The translations under genes were made by a program, and so were the position numbers. Shown here piece by piece: positions 1-6,321 of a stretch of DNA of 9,408 nucleotides (the first letter of the stretch is position 1; each line of letters begins with the position of its first letter). Source of the DNA: Candidatus Saccharimonadota bacterium (GTDB taxonomy: Bacteria > Patescibacteriota > Saccharimonadia > Saccharimonadales > SZUA-47); contig QIKK01000034.1 of assembly GCA_003231925.1 (NCBI GenBank), positions 1-9,408 on the forward strand, written 5' to 3'. The notes below the pieces were generated by a model, which was not told the origin of the DNA, did not search any database, and worked only from the letters and a program-made list of their open reading frames with translations.

Positions 1-548
1 AAGACATTGCTAAATCTAGCCAATCCGATATTAGAAAAGCAGTAAGTTATGTTCCGCAAGAGCCTCTACTTTTCCACAGAACCCTATCTGAGAATATTGG
101 TTATGGAATGAAAAATGCGACAAAGTCGCAAATAATTGAAGTAGCTAAAAAGGCCCATGCCCATGAGTTTATAGTAAAATTAGCAAATCAATACGATACT
201 TTAGTTGGGGAGCGCGGTGTAAAACTCTCTGGTGGGCAGAAACAACGCGTTGCCATTGCTCGTGCCATGTTAAAAAATTCACCAATAATCTTATTAGACG
301 AAGCTACTTCGGCTCTGGATTCTGAAAGCGAGCAACTTATCCAGTCAGCCCTCTGGGAACTGATGAAAGACCGCACTGCAATAGTGATTGCTCACCGCTT
401 AAGTACCATCCAAAAAATGGATAGAATACTCGTTATGGATGAGGGTAAAATTGTCGAAGAAGGCACCCATAATCAACTAAAAGATATCAAGAACGGATTA
501 TATGCTAAGCTGTGGAGCCATCAATCCGGTGGTTTTATACAGGAATAA
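1..548 (+). CDS. ABC exporter, ATP-binding domain, C-terminal part (5' end outside window)
   Basis: This is the end of a nucleotide-binding domain of an ABC exporter; the reading frame is open from base 3, so the gene starts before the window and 181 residues are visible. The Walker A lysine lies upstream of the window. Visible motifs in order are the Q-loop (VPQEP, bases 51-65, followed by FHRTLSENI), the signature LSGGQ (225-239), Walker B with its catalytic glutamate (IILLDEAT, 285-308), the D-loop SALD and the H-loop histidine in AHRLST (393-395). The 'SENI' and 'ERG..LSGGQ' spacing is typical of the ABCB/MsbA type, in which this domain is fused behind six membrane helices. Family knowledge says it powers export of a lipid, drug or peptide across the cytoplasmic membrane; the substrate cannot be told. 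It ends 44 bases from the convergent L25 gene. Confidence 0.93.
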   Translation, partial: DIAKSSQSDIRKAVSYVPQEPLLFHRTLSENIGYGMKNATKSQIIEVAKKAHAHEFIVKLANQYDTLVGERGVKLSGGQKQRVAIARAMLKNSPIILLDEATSALDSESEQLIQSALWELMKDRTAIVIAHRLSTIQKMDRILVMDEGKIVEEGTHNQLKDIKNGLYAKLWSHQSGGFIQE

Positions 549-601
549 GAAAATAATTACTTTAACGGATATATTCGATTTTACGTCAAGAATTATTTCT
601 T
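547..601. terminator. Imperfect hairpin spanning both stop codons, candidate bidirectional terminator
   Basis: The arms AAGAAAATAATT (547-558, one extra A) and AATTATTTCTT (591-601) pair over 11 bp. The stem continues after small bulges with CTT/AAG (560-562 with 588-590) and ACG/CGT (565-567 with 584-586). The loop is about 16 bases. The outer stem is A/U only, so transcripts from either side end it in a U-rich stretch. It sits between convergent genes and contains both stop codons. The terminator role is inferred; the stem is weak in G-C pairs. Confidence 0.4.
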
Positions 602-1288
602 GTTTGCTTCAGGCTTTTCTTCAGGTTTTTTATCGTCACCCTCTTTGCTGTCTTCGTCTTCACCACCATTATCGCTAGGTACATCTGCAGAATCCACCTC
701 TTCTTCTGGCTCTTCTGGCTCCTCAACAGCTCTTGGCTCTTCAACAGAGGCTAATATTGTTTCTGGTTCGGATAGTATTTCAAAATCACCTGCTACTGAC
801 TGAATATCTGCTACTGTTAATTTATCTCCAGGCTTCTCAAGTGATAATGCACTAACGACCAACTTTTCTGGTAAATCTGATGGAAGCGCCTTAACCAGAA
901 CATGATCATTAGGGCGAACAATAAAATTACCAGCCTGTTCTGCGGGAACATCACCCTCAATATGTATTGGAACTTCTGCTTCGACTTTTCTGTCTCTTCT
1001 AACGGCATGAAAAGCTACGTGCATTACGGTATTCTTAGCGGGATCTAGGTGCACATCTTTAATCATGGTTAGGTGAGTCTCTTCACCTACAGTCAACTCA
1101 ACAGGTTGTGCTGACCCAGCCACCGCCCAGACTTTAGTAAAAGGAATATAATCGACGGCTATATTGAAAGACTCTTTACCCTTCTGGTATACAGTTGCTG
1201 GAATTTTACCGTTGTGACGCATCGAACGGACTTTCTTACCTGTTATCTCGCGTTTTTCGGCACTTAAAACTATCTTGTCTGAACTCAT
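593..1288 (-). CDS. rplY: 50S ribosomal protein L25, general stress protein Ctc form
   Basis: The 231-residue protein is the long (Ctc/TL5) form of L25, which binds 5S rRNA in the large ribosomal subunit. Residues 5-95 form the L25 5S-binding beta-barrel: the start (VLSAEKREITGKKVRSMRHN) and the GKIPATVYQKG turn (27-37) are typical, as is the MIKDVHLDP...HVAFHAV segment. Residues 100-182 fit the TL5 C-terminal beta domain (EVPIHIEGD, SDLPEKLVV). From about 183 to 231 is a low-complexity tail, first Glu/Pro-rich (EEPEEPEEEVD), then Asp/Glu and Lys, ending KK; it is probably disordered. The start is supported by a Shine-Dalgarno AGAGGAAG just upstream. It is divergent from the DedA gene and convergent with the ABC exporter gene. 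A role in stress is family knowledge, not visible here. Confidence 0.95.
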   Translation of the reverse strand: MSSDKIVLSAEKREITGKKVRSMRHNGKIPATVYQKGKESFNIAVDYIPFTKVWAVAGSAQPVELTVGEETHLTMIKDVHLDPAKNTVMHVAFHAVRRDRKVEAEVPIHIEGDVPAEQAGNFIVRPNDHVLVKALPSDLPEKLVVSALSLEKPGDKLTVADIQSVAGDFEILSEPETILASVEEPRAVEEPEEPEEEVDSADVPSDNGGEDEDSKEGDDKKPEEKPEANKK

Positions 1289-1290
1289 AA

Positions 1291-1298
1291 CTTCCTCT
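1291..1298 (-). promoter_or_regulatory. Shine-Dalgarno for L25
   Basis: On the minus strand the bases before the ATG read AGAGGAAGTT. The GAGG core is 5 bases from the start codon. This is one of only two clear Shine-Dalgarno sites in the window. Confidence 0.7.
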
Positions 1299-1309
1299 TT
1301 TACTCAGAT

Positions 1310-1318
1310 AGTATAACA
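1310..1318 (-). promoter_or_regulatory. Extended -10 promoter for L25
   Basis: The minus strand reads TGTTATACT, a TGn extension plus TATACT (5 of 6 to consensus). No good -35 is seen at 16-18 bases, as expected for extended -10 promoters. Predicted start is about 14 bases before the ATG, giving a short leader that contains the Shine-Dalgarno site. Confidence 0.55.
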
Positions 1319-1349
1319 GATAAGATCATAAATTTTATAATTTTCGACG

Positions 1350-1358
1350 TGTTACAAT
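1350..1358 (+). promoter_or_regulatory. Extended -10 promoter for the DedA gene, leaderless start
   Basis: The sequence TGTTACAAT (TGn plus TACAAT) ends 7 bases before the ATG at 1366, so transcription should begin at or next to the A of the start codon. No Shine-Dalgarno is present and no good -35 is seen. It lies back to back with the L25 promoter. Confidence 0.5.
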
Positions 1359-1365
1359 TAAGTTC

Positions 1366-2025
1366 ATGAGTTTTCTTGATCCAGTTACCATCATCCAAAG
1401 TGGCGGGCTACTAATTGTGGGTGCCTTCATTTTCGCCGAATCTGGGTTATTAATAGGTTTTTTCTTGCCTGGAGACACTCTCTTGCTGACAGCTGGAGTT
1501 TTTGCTGCCCAGGGAAAGATTTCGTTACTTTGGTTACTTGTTGTCGTTATCATTACAGCAGTAGCTGGTGACAACTTAGGTTATAGTCTTGGTAGAAAAA
1601 CCGGTAATCGTATATTTAAGAAAAAAGACGGCATTTTATTCCGTCAAGAATACGTAGAACGTGCTGAAGAATTCTATGAAGTACATGGAGGTAAAACAAT
1701 AACTCTAGCCCGTTTTGTACCCATTATCAGAACTTTTGCACCCGTAATTGCTGGCGTAGCTAAAATGGAACGTAAAAAATTTATGATTTTTAATGTTATT
1801 GGTGCTGTATCCTGGGGAATCGGCGTAATACTACTTGGTTTTTTTGTTGGTTCAAAGATACCAAATATTGATAGTTACCTACTACCAGCAGTCTTGCTAG
1901 CTACATTCTTTACTTTTACGCCCGCTGTTTTTCACATCCTGAGAGATAGAGGAACTCGCAGAAAGATAGCACTTAAATTTAGAGAAAGTCTAAACCATCT
2001 AAGACTGAAAAACCGACAAGAGTAA
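1366..2025 (+). CDS. DedA-family membrane protein (VTT domain)
   Basis: The 219-residue protein has the DedA/SNARE-associated (VTT) fold signatures. A re-entrant first segment carries the conserved acidic residues E25 and D37 (AESGLLIGFFLPGDTLL). A second hydrophobic segment (53-68) is followed by GDNLGYSLGRKTG (68-80). The F-x-x-HGGK...LARFVPIIRTFAP region (103-125) holds the two conserved arginines R116 and R122. Later membrane segments lie at about 139-162 and 170-192, and the C-terminus is basic and cytoplasmic. Family work in other bacteria links DedA proteins to recycling of undecaprenyl phosphate or phosphatidylethanolamine across the membrane and to membrane-potential homeostasis; which lipid applies here is unknown. 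The start follows the -10 box by only 7 bases and lacks a Shine-Dalgarno. It ends 11 bases from the convergent uvrA. Confidence 0.93.
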   Translation: MSFLDPVTIIQSGGLLIVGAFIFAESGLLIGFFLPGDTLLLTAGVFAAQGKISLLWLLVVVIITAVAGDNLGYSLGRKTGNRIFKKKDGILFRQEYVERAEEFYEVHGGKTITLARFVPIIRTFAPVIAGVAKMERKKFMIFNVIGAVSWGIGVILLGFFVGSKIPNIDSYLLPAVLLATFFTFTPAVFHILRDRGTRRKIALKFRESLNHLRLKNRQE

Positions 2026-2036
2026 CTCCTAATTCA

Positions 2037-4868
2037 CTATAATATACGCTTTAAGTATTGTCCGGTAAATGAGAGCTTATTTTTAGCAACTTTTTCAGGT
2101 GTACCCTCAGCTATTATAAGCCCCCCTCCTTCTCCGCCTTCTGGGCCCATGTCAATAATGTGATCTGCAGATTTTATAACATCTAGATTATGTTCAATAA
2201 TAATCATGCTATTCCCAGTGTCTACTAATGCGTGCAGGATACCAAGCAACCTATTAACATCGTCCATATGAAGCCCAGTTGTTGGCTCATCTAGCACATA
2301 TAATGTCCGTCCAGTCGACCTTTTAGATAACTCTGTAGCTAATTTTACACGTTGGGCCTCCCCACCAGATAATGTCGTTGCAGATTGACCAAGATGGATA
2401 TACCCAAGTCCTACCTGTACTAAAGTTTCCAGACGTTTTGCGATTGATGGAATATTTTTAAAAAAATCAAAAGCCTGCTCACATGTCATGTCTAGAATAT
2501 CCGAAATAGTTTTACCCTTATAATGAATATCTAGGGCTTCGCTGTTATACCTCTTACCTTTGCAGACTTCACATTTTACATATACATCAGGCAGAAAGTG
2601 CATCTCAATTTTAATCATTCCGTCGCCACGACAATTTTCACATCGGCCACCCTTAACATTAAAGCTAAATCGACCTGGTTTATACCCCCGTATTTTTGCC
2701 TCTGGTGTGGCAGAAAAAAGTTCTCGTATTGGCGTAAACAGTCCGACATAAGTGGCTGGGTTACTTCTAGGCGTACGACCGATAGGCGACTGGTCAATAA
2801 TAATAACTTTATCCAAATTATCTATACCCTCAATATCGTCATGACGCCCAACAGCTTCATGGGCTCGGTTTAACCTAACATGCAGTTCCTTGGCAATAAT
2901 ATCGTTGACGAGGGTACTTTTACCACTGCCAGAAACACCGCTAACTACAACTAATTTACCCAGGGGTACCTGAACGTCAATATTTTTCAAATTATGTTCC
3001 CGTGCGCCTCGCACTATTAGTGATTTTCCACTACCTTTTCGGCGAGTTTTGGGTGTTTTTACTTTAATTTCTCCGCGTAGGTATTGCCCAGTAATACTTT
3101 TTTTAACCTTGGCTACTTCACTTGGTAAGCCAGAAGCAATAATCTCACCTCCATGTATTCCTGCCTTCGGGCCAATGTCCACTAAAAAATCCGCAGTTCT
3201 GATTGTTTCTTCATCGTGTTCAACGACAATAACTGTATTTCCTAGCCCACGTAACCTTTTAAGCGTATCTATTAATCGTTTATTATCTCGTTGATGCAAA
3301 CCTATAGAAGGTTCATCAAGTACGTATAAAACGCCTTGTAGACCAGAGCCAATTTGTGTTGCTAACCGTATCCTCTGTGCTTCACCACCTGATAGAGTAT
3401 TTGCACTCCTGGCAAGTGTTATGTAACCAAGCCCAACTTCTTCTAAGAACTTAAGTCGATTATTAATTTCTTTTGTAATTTGCTTAGCTATTTTTAATTC
3501 TCTATCTGTTAATTTTATTTTGTTAAAAAATATCACAGCATCGGCTACAGATTTTTCACTAATATCCATAATAGATAGATTCTTGAAAGTTACCGCTAAA
3601 ACTTCCGGTTTTAGACGTTTACCCATGCATGCCGTACAAGGTTTTTCAACCATAAATCTTTGTATCTCACGACGCATAAAGTCGCTTTCGGTCTCTTTAT
3701 GCCGTCGTTCTAAATTGGGTATCACTCCCTCGTAGGTAGTCTCAAAACTCCTACCACTTCCTAGAGCTATTTTGTATTTCTCATTCCCTGTTCCGTAAAG
3801 TATTTTATCTAATTGACTTTCCGATAGTTCTTTTGTGGGTACTTGTATAGAAAAATTATATCTTTCCGCCACTGCTGACATTTTTTTAATATTCCAAGCA
3901 TCAGGGGTCATCCTGTTATACGGTCTTATAGCTCCCTCAGAAATTGTAAGTTTACCATTTGGCATAACAAGCTCTTTGTCTACTTCTAGCCGATTTCCCA
4001 GTCCAGTGCAAATAGGACAAGCCCCTTGTGGGTTATTAAAACTAAATGTCCTTGGCTCCATTTCTGGTGCTAAAAAATCTGGATATTTTGGACTATAATA
4101 CTTTTGGCTAAAGCCATACATTTTTCCGTCTGGGTTTTTTCTATCACCTTTCTCGTCAACATCAAGTACTTTTAGCTGACCATCAGCCAACTGCAGAGCG
4201 TTTTCTACGGCTTGATACACACGACTTTGCTGTTCCTCACTATTAATTACACGATCAACGACTATTTCTATATTATGTTTATATTTTTTATCCAGTGGCG
4301 GAAATTCTTCTAAACTATAAACTACACCGTCAACTCTTGCCCTAGCATATCCCTGTCGCGTATACAATTCTGGGATATGTGCATGTTCTCCTTTTTTAGC
4401 TATCACTACTGGCGCCAAGACAATCAGCTTATGACCTTTTGGCAAAGTCTCTACTCCTTTTGCAATATCTTGAATCGTCATCGTTTTGATTGGCTTACCG
4501 TCTGGACCATGAGCAATTCCAATCCTAGCAAATAACAACCTTAGATAATCATAAATTTCTGTAACCGTTGCTACGGTTGAGCGTGGGTTACGACTTGTGG
4601 ATTTTTGATCTATTGAGATTGCCGGACTTAGTCCTTCAATATAGTCGACATCTGGTTTTTCCATTAGACCTAAAAACTGCCGAGCATAGGCACTTAGTGA
4701 TTCTACATAACGTCGTTGTCCTTCGGCATAAATGGTGTCAAAAGCTAAGCTAGACTTGCCTGATCCACTCAAGCCAGTGATAACAATTAGCTTATTTCTG
4801 GGGATACTAATAGAGACATTTTTTAGATTGTGCTCTCTAGCACCTTGGACTTTTATAAACTCTGACAT
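2037..4868 (-). CDS. uvrA: Excinuclease ABC subunit A, UvrA
   Basis: The 943-residue protein is the damage-recognition ATPase of nucleotide excision repair, acting as a dimer with UvrB. It has two ABC modules. Module I has Walker A GLSGSGKS (32-39), signature LSGGEAQ (492-498) and Walker B VLYVLDEP (513-520). Module II has Walker A GVSGSGKS (644-651), LSGGEAQ (833-839) and TLYVLDEP (855-862). The essential C-terminal zinc finger is intact (C743, C746, C766, C769). Residues C284/C287 (GACPICTGLG) and C411/C414 (CTACMGKRLK) are present, but the CPxCG pair that normally precedes EPRxFSFN is missing: the segment at 252-270 has no cysteine. The frame is unbroken and the length is normal. A strong promoter (4877-4906) lies just before the ATG. 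The 215-residue orphan lies 45 bases upstream on the same strand. Confidence 0.98.
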   Translation of the reverse strand: MSEFIKVQGAREHNLKNVSISIPRNKLIVITGLSGSGKSSLAFDTIYAEGQRRYVESLSAYARQFLGLMEKPDVDYIEGLSPAISIDQKSTSRNPRSTVATVTEIYDYLRLLFARIGIAHGPDGKPIKTMTIQDIAKGVETLPKGHKLIVLAPVVIAKKGEHAHIPELYTRQGYARARVDGVVYSLEEFPPLDKKYKHNIEIVVDRVINSEEQQSRVYQAVENALQLADGQLKVLDVDEKGDRKNPDGKMYGFSQKYYSPKYPDFLAPEMEPRTFSFNNPQGACPICTGLGNRLEVDKELVMPNGKLTISEGAIRPYNRMTPDAWNIKKMSAVAERYNFSIQVPTKELSESQLDKILYGTGNEKYKIALGSGRSFETTYEGVIPNLERRHKETESDFMRREIQRFMVEKPCTACMGKRLKPEVLAVTFKNLSIMDISEKSVADAVIFFNKIKLTDRELKIAKQITKEINNRLKFLEEVGLGYITLARSANTLSGGEAQRIRLATQIGSGLQGVLYVLDEPSIGLHQRDNKRLIDTLKRLRGLGNTVIVVEHDEETIRTADFLVDIGPKAGIHGGEIIASGLPSEVAKVKKSITGQYLRGEIKVKTPKTRRKGSGKSLIVRGAREHNLKNIDVQVPLGKLVVVSGVSGSGKSTLVNDIIAKELHVRLNRAHEAVGRHDDIEGIDNLDKVIIIDQSPIGRTPRSNPATYVGLFTPIRELFSATPEAKIRGYKPGRFSFNVKGGRCENCRGDGMIKIEMHFLPDVYVKCEVCKGKRYNSEALDIHYKGKTISDILDMTCEQAFDFFKNIPSIAKRLETLVQVGLGYIHLGQSATTLSGGEAQRVKLATELSKRSTGRTLYVLDEPTTGLHMDDVNRLLGILHALVDTGNSMIIIEHNLDVIKSADHIIDMGPEGGEGGGLIIAEGTPEKVAKNKLSFTGQYLKRIL

Positions 4869-4876
4869 GACACTCT

Positions 4877-4906
4877 ATTATACAGAGAATCAGCTCCATC
4901 GGTCAA
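4877..4906 (-). promoter_or_regulatory. Sigma70-type promoter for uvrA, leaderless start
   Basis: On the minus strand TTGACC (4901-4906) is followed after 18 bases by a perfect TATAAT (4877-4882). Only 8 bases separate it from the uvrA ATG, so the mRNA should begin at about the start codon. No Shine-Dalgarno is present. This is the best promoter match in the window. Confidence 0.75.
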
Positions 4907-4913
4907 TTCCTGA

Positions 4914-5561
4914 CTACCCGACAGAATAGGTTCTAAATTCTAACTCTCCTAAGCAAAGTTCATCGTTAATTGACATTGGTAATACAGCCATACCAACAGC
5001 AATAGCATCCATTACGTCTGGCTCAGCTTTCTTAGACAGTGGTTCTGCAAAATTTCCTAAAAATAATTTTGGAATTATGCTTCTATGCCCTTTTAATTCT
5101 CCGTTAGGCTTGAACCCCTTAGCACCATTATCGGCTAGCATTCTATTTATATCTAGTATTTCCTTCATCAATAAATTAGAAATTACCGGTGCTAGTACGG
5201 CCTGTCTCTTTGTGGTTAATAAGCTTGGCAGTCCTAGCTTTACATCTAGACATTGATTATTGTCTATAGTTTCTGATGCTTCGATTTGCGTCGTAAATTT
5301 GCCAACCTGTACTCCTGCTAAAAATCCTATATTAAACTTTCTGGAAAATCTGCGTGGATCAAGAGAAAAAACTTGCATCCCCTGGGCTGTATTCATCGCT
5401 GGGATATCGCCACTTTGCACTAACTCAGAAAGCATGCCACCAATATATGAGGCATGCTCTGGATCTACCCGTCTAAAAGCTTTTACTATTTTACCACCCT
5501 GTTTTTCTCTGTCTGATTCAAGAGTTCTAGTATAATTTCTATTATATTGCCTTCTGGACAT
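4914..5561 (-). CDS. Unrecognised 215-residue soluble protein
   Basis: I do not recognise this protein. It has no signal peptide or membrane helix. The N-terminus is basic and polar (1-30, many Arg, Lys and Tyr), followed by a mixed alpha/beta globular region. The protein has only two histidines, H36 in HASYIGG and H159 in GHRSIIPKLFLG. Both sit in an H-x-S-hydrophobic context, which recalls the two HxT/S motifs of 2H (LigT-like) phosphoesterases. The 123-residue spacing is longer than the roughly 80 residues usual there, so this is only a hint. Coding is supported by its length and by a strong Shine-Dalgarno (AGGGGAG, 7 bases before the ATG). A weak -10 (TATATA, minus strand of 5588-5593) lies upstream. 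It precedes uvrA on the same strand, but uvrA has its own promoter, so a shared job is not implied. Confidence 0.85.
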   Translation of the reverse strand: MSRRQYNRNYTRTLESDREKQGGKIVKAFRRVDPEHASYIGGMLSELVQSGDIPAMNTAQGMQVFSLDPRRFSRKFNIGFLAGVQVGKFTTQIEASETIDNNQCLDVKLGLPSLLTTKRQAVLAPVISNLLMKEILDINRMLADNGAKGFKPNGELKGHRSIIPKLFLGNFAEPLSKKAEPDVMDAIAVGMAVLPMSINDELCLGELEFRTYSVG

Positions 5562-5568
5562 TTTTAAT

Positions 5569-5575
5569 CTCCCCT
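5569..5575 (-). promoter_or_regulatory. Strong Shine-Dalgarno for the 215-residue orphan
   Basis: The minus strand reads AGGGGAG followed by ATTAAAA and the ATG, a 7-base spacing. It fixes the start at 5561 and contrasts with the leaderless genes on both sides. Confidence 0.8.
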
Positions 5576-5634
5576 ATCTATCTCTTTTATATATCTATAC
5601 TCTGGCAGTGGTGTTACTTATCACAAAGTGGTCA

Positions 5635-5642
5635 TGTATACT
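5635..5642 (+). promoter_or_regulatory. -10 box for the PGPGW membrane protein, leaderless start
   Basis: The sequence TGTATACT contains TATACT at 5637-5642, ending 9 bases before the ATG at 5652. This favours the ATG at 5652 over the in-frame GTG at 5628 and ATG at 5634, which would lie upstream of the transcript start. The -35 (TTACTT, 5614-5619, 17-base spacer) is poor. Confidence 0.45.
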
Positions 5643-5651
5643 TACATCATA

Positions 5652-6080
5652 ATGAAGAAAAACCCAACCAGAAAACACTCAGTTATAAGAATAATTGGCA
5701 CTGATATTGTAGCAATACTAATTCTGCTTTCTGTGCCATTTATAGGCCCACTGCCTGGACCAGGTGGCATCCCACTATTATTGACTGGGCTAGGACTATT
5801 GTCTATAAATCATTCCTGGGCAAAAAAATGGCTACACTATGCCAGAAAACACAGTAAATCACTGCGTAATATGGTTTTTCCTGACGTTAATTGGGTTAAA
5901 TGGATGTGGGATATTATATCGGTCCTGCTTATACTTGGCGGTACATTAGTGAATCTATATACAAATTGGTGGCTATTACGAAGTTTGAGCATTGGTATTA
6001 TGGCAGGCTCTACAACAATATTTATTATGAACCGCTCGCGTATAGACTGGCTAGATAAGAAACTAATTCATAAACGATAG
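5652..6080 (+). CDS. Small membrane protein, PGPGW family
   Basis: The 142-residue protein matches the putative transmembrane PGPGW family: a hydrophobic segment (about 13-29) leads into GPLPGPGGIPLLLTGLGLL (32-50), with Gly replacing the usual Trp. A Trp/Lys/His-rich amphipathic stretch follows (SWAKKWLHYARKH, 55-67). Two more hydrophobic segments (about 84-104 and 106-124) and a charged tail ending KKLIHKR come next, giving probably four membrane segments. The function of the family is unknown. An upstream in-frame GTG (5628) and ATG (5634) would add 8 or 6 residues. I chose 5652 because a -10 box lies 9 bases before it and there is no Shine-Dalgarno for any of the three. It is divergent from the 215-residue orphan and is followed 56 bases later by a second small membrane ORF on the same strand. 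Confidence 0.82.
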   Translation: MKKNPTRKHSVIRIIGTDIVAILILLSVPFIGPLPGPGGIPLLLTGLGLLSINHSWAKKWLHYARKHSKSLRNMVFPDVNWVKWMWDIISVLLILGGTLVNLYTNWWLLRSLSIGIMAGSTTIFIMNRSRIDWLDKKLIHKR

Positions 6081-6109
6081 TTGCATAATTAACTACTATA
6101 TGGTATCTT
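6081..6109 (+). promoter_or_regulatory. Candidate promoter for the 57-residue ORF
   Basis: TTGCAT (6081-6086) is followed after 17 bases by TATCTT (6104-6109), with a TGG extension giving an extended -10 (TGGTATCTT). Predicted transcription start is near 6116, about 20 bases before the ATG at 6137. The -35 begins right after the stop of the PGPGW gene. Confidence 0.4.
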
Positions 6110-6136
6110 ACCTTTGAGAAGAGAGAAGACACTCCT

Positions 6137-6310
6137 ATGATGCAACTTATTATTCTGGGTTATGTTCCTGGAACCAATTTTATACTTACTTTCCAGGACG
6201 TAATGTTGGGTCTTGGTATTAGCATGTTATTCTATCTGATTTGGTTGTTACGCAAAGAGACTAAACTAAAAAATCTAGCCCTCCATAGCCCAGCAAATAT
6301 CAGTATATAG
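6137..6310 (+). CDS. Hypothetical 57-residue single-helix membrane protein
   Basis: This short ORF fills the gap between the PGPGW gene and the end of exoI. It starts with tandem ATGs (6137 and 6140). The protein has a hydrophobic N-terminus, a turn (YVPGTNF, 9-15) and one clear membrane segment at about 22-38 (VMLGLGISMLFYLIWLL), followed by a basic stop-transfer sequence (RKETKLK, 39-45) and a short polar tail. A candidate promoter lies at 6081-6109 and a purine-rich stretch (GAGAAGAGAGAAG, 6116-6128) could serve as a ribosome site. I do not recognise a family. The promoter, the membrane topology and the tight packing against exoI argue for a real gene, but at this length chance cannot be excluded. 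Confidence 0.55.
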   Translation: MMQLIILGYVPGTNFILTFQDVMLGLGISMLFYLIWLLRKETKLKNLALHSPANISI

Positions 6311-6321
6311 ATAAATTATAA

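Noticed and set aside
600..803. Serine-rich plus-strand ORF opposite the L25 tail
   Set aside because: It is the antisense shadow of the Glu-rich L25 tail; the minus-strand frame has family matches and a Shine-Dalgarno.
2560..4753. Several plus-strand ORFs of 60 to 90 codons inside uvrA
   Set aside because: All lie opposite conserved UvrA coding sequence, with no family signal or start signals of their own.
4870..4895. Possible SOS (LexA) operator in the uvrA promoter, starting CTGTATAATAG on the minus strand
   Set aside because: Only one CTGT half is present; the matching ACAG half at the right spacing is absent, so the similarity comes from the -10 box itself.
6079..6147. Perfect 8-bp inverted repeat AGTTGCAT / ATGCAACT flanking the small ORF promoter
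   Set aside because: Pairs of this length within 60 bases are expected by chance several times in a window this size, and it does not form a compact hairpin.
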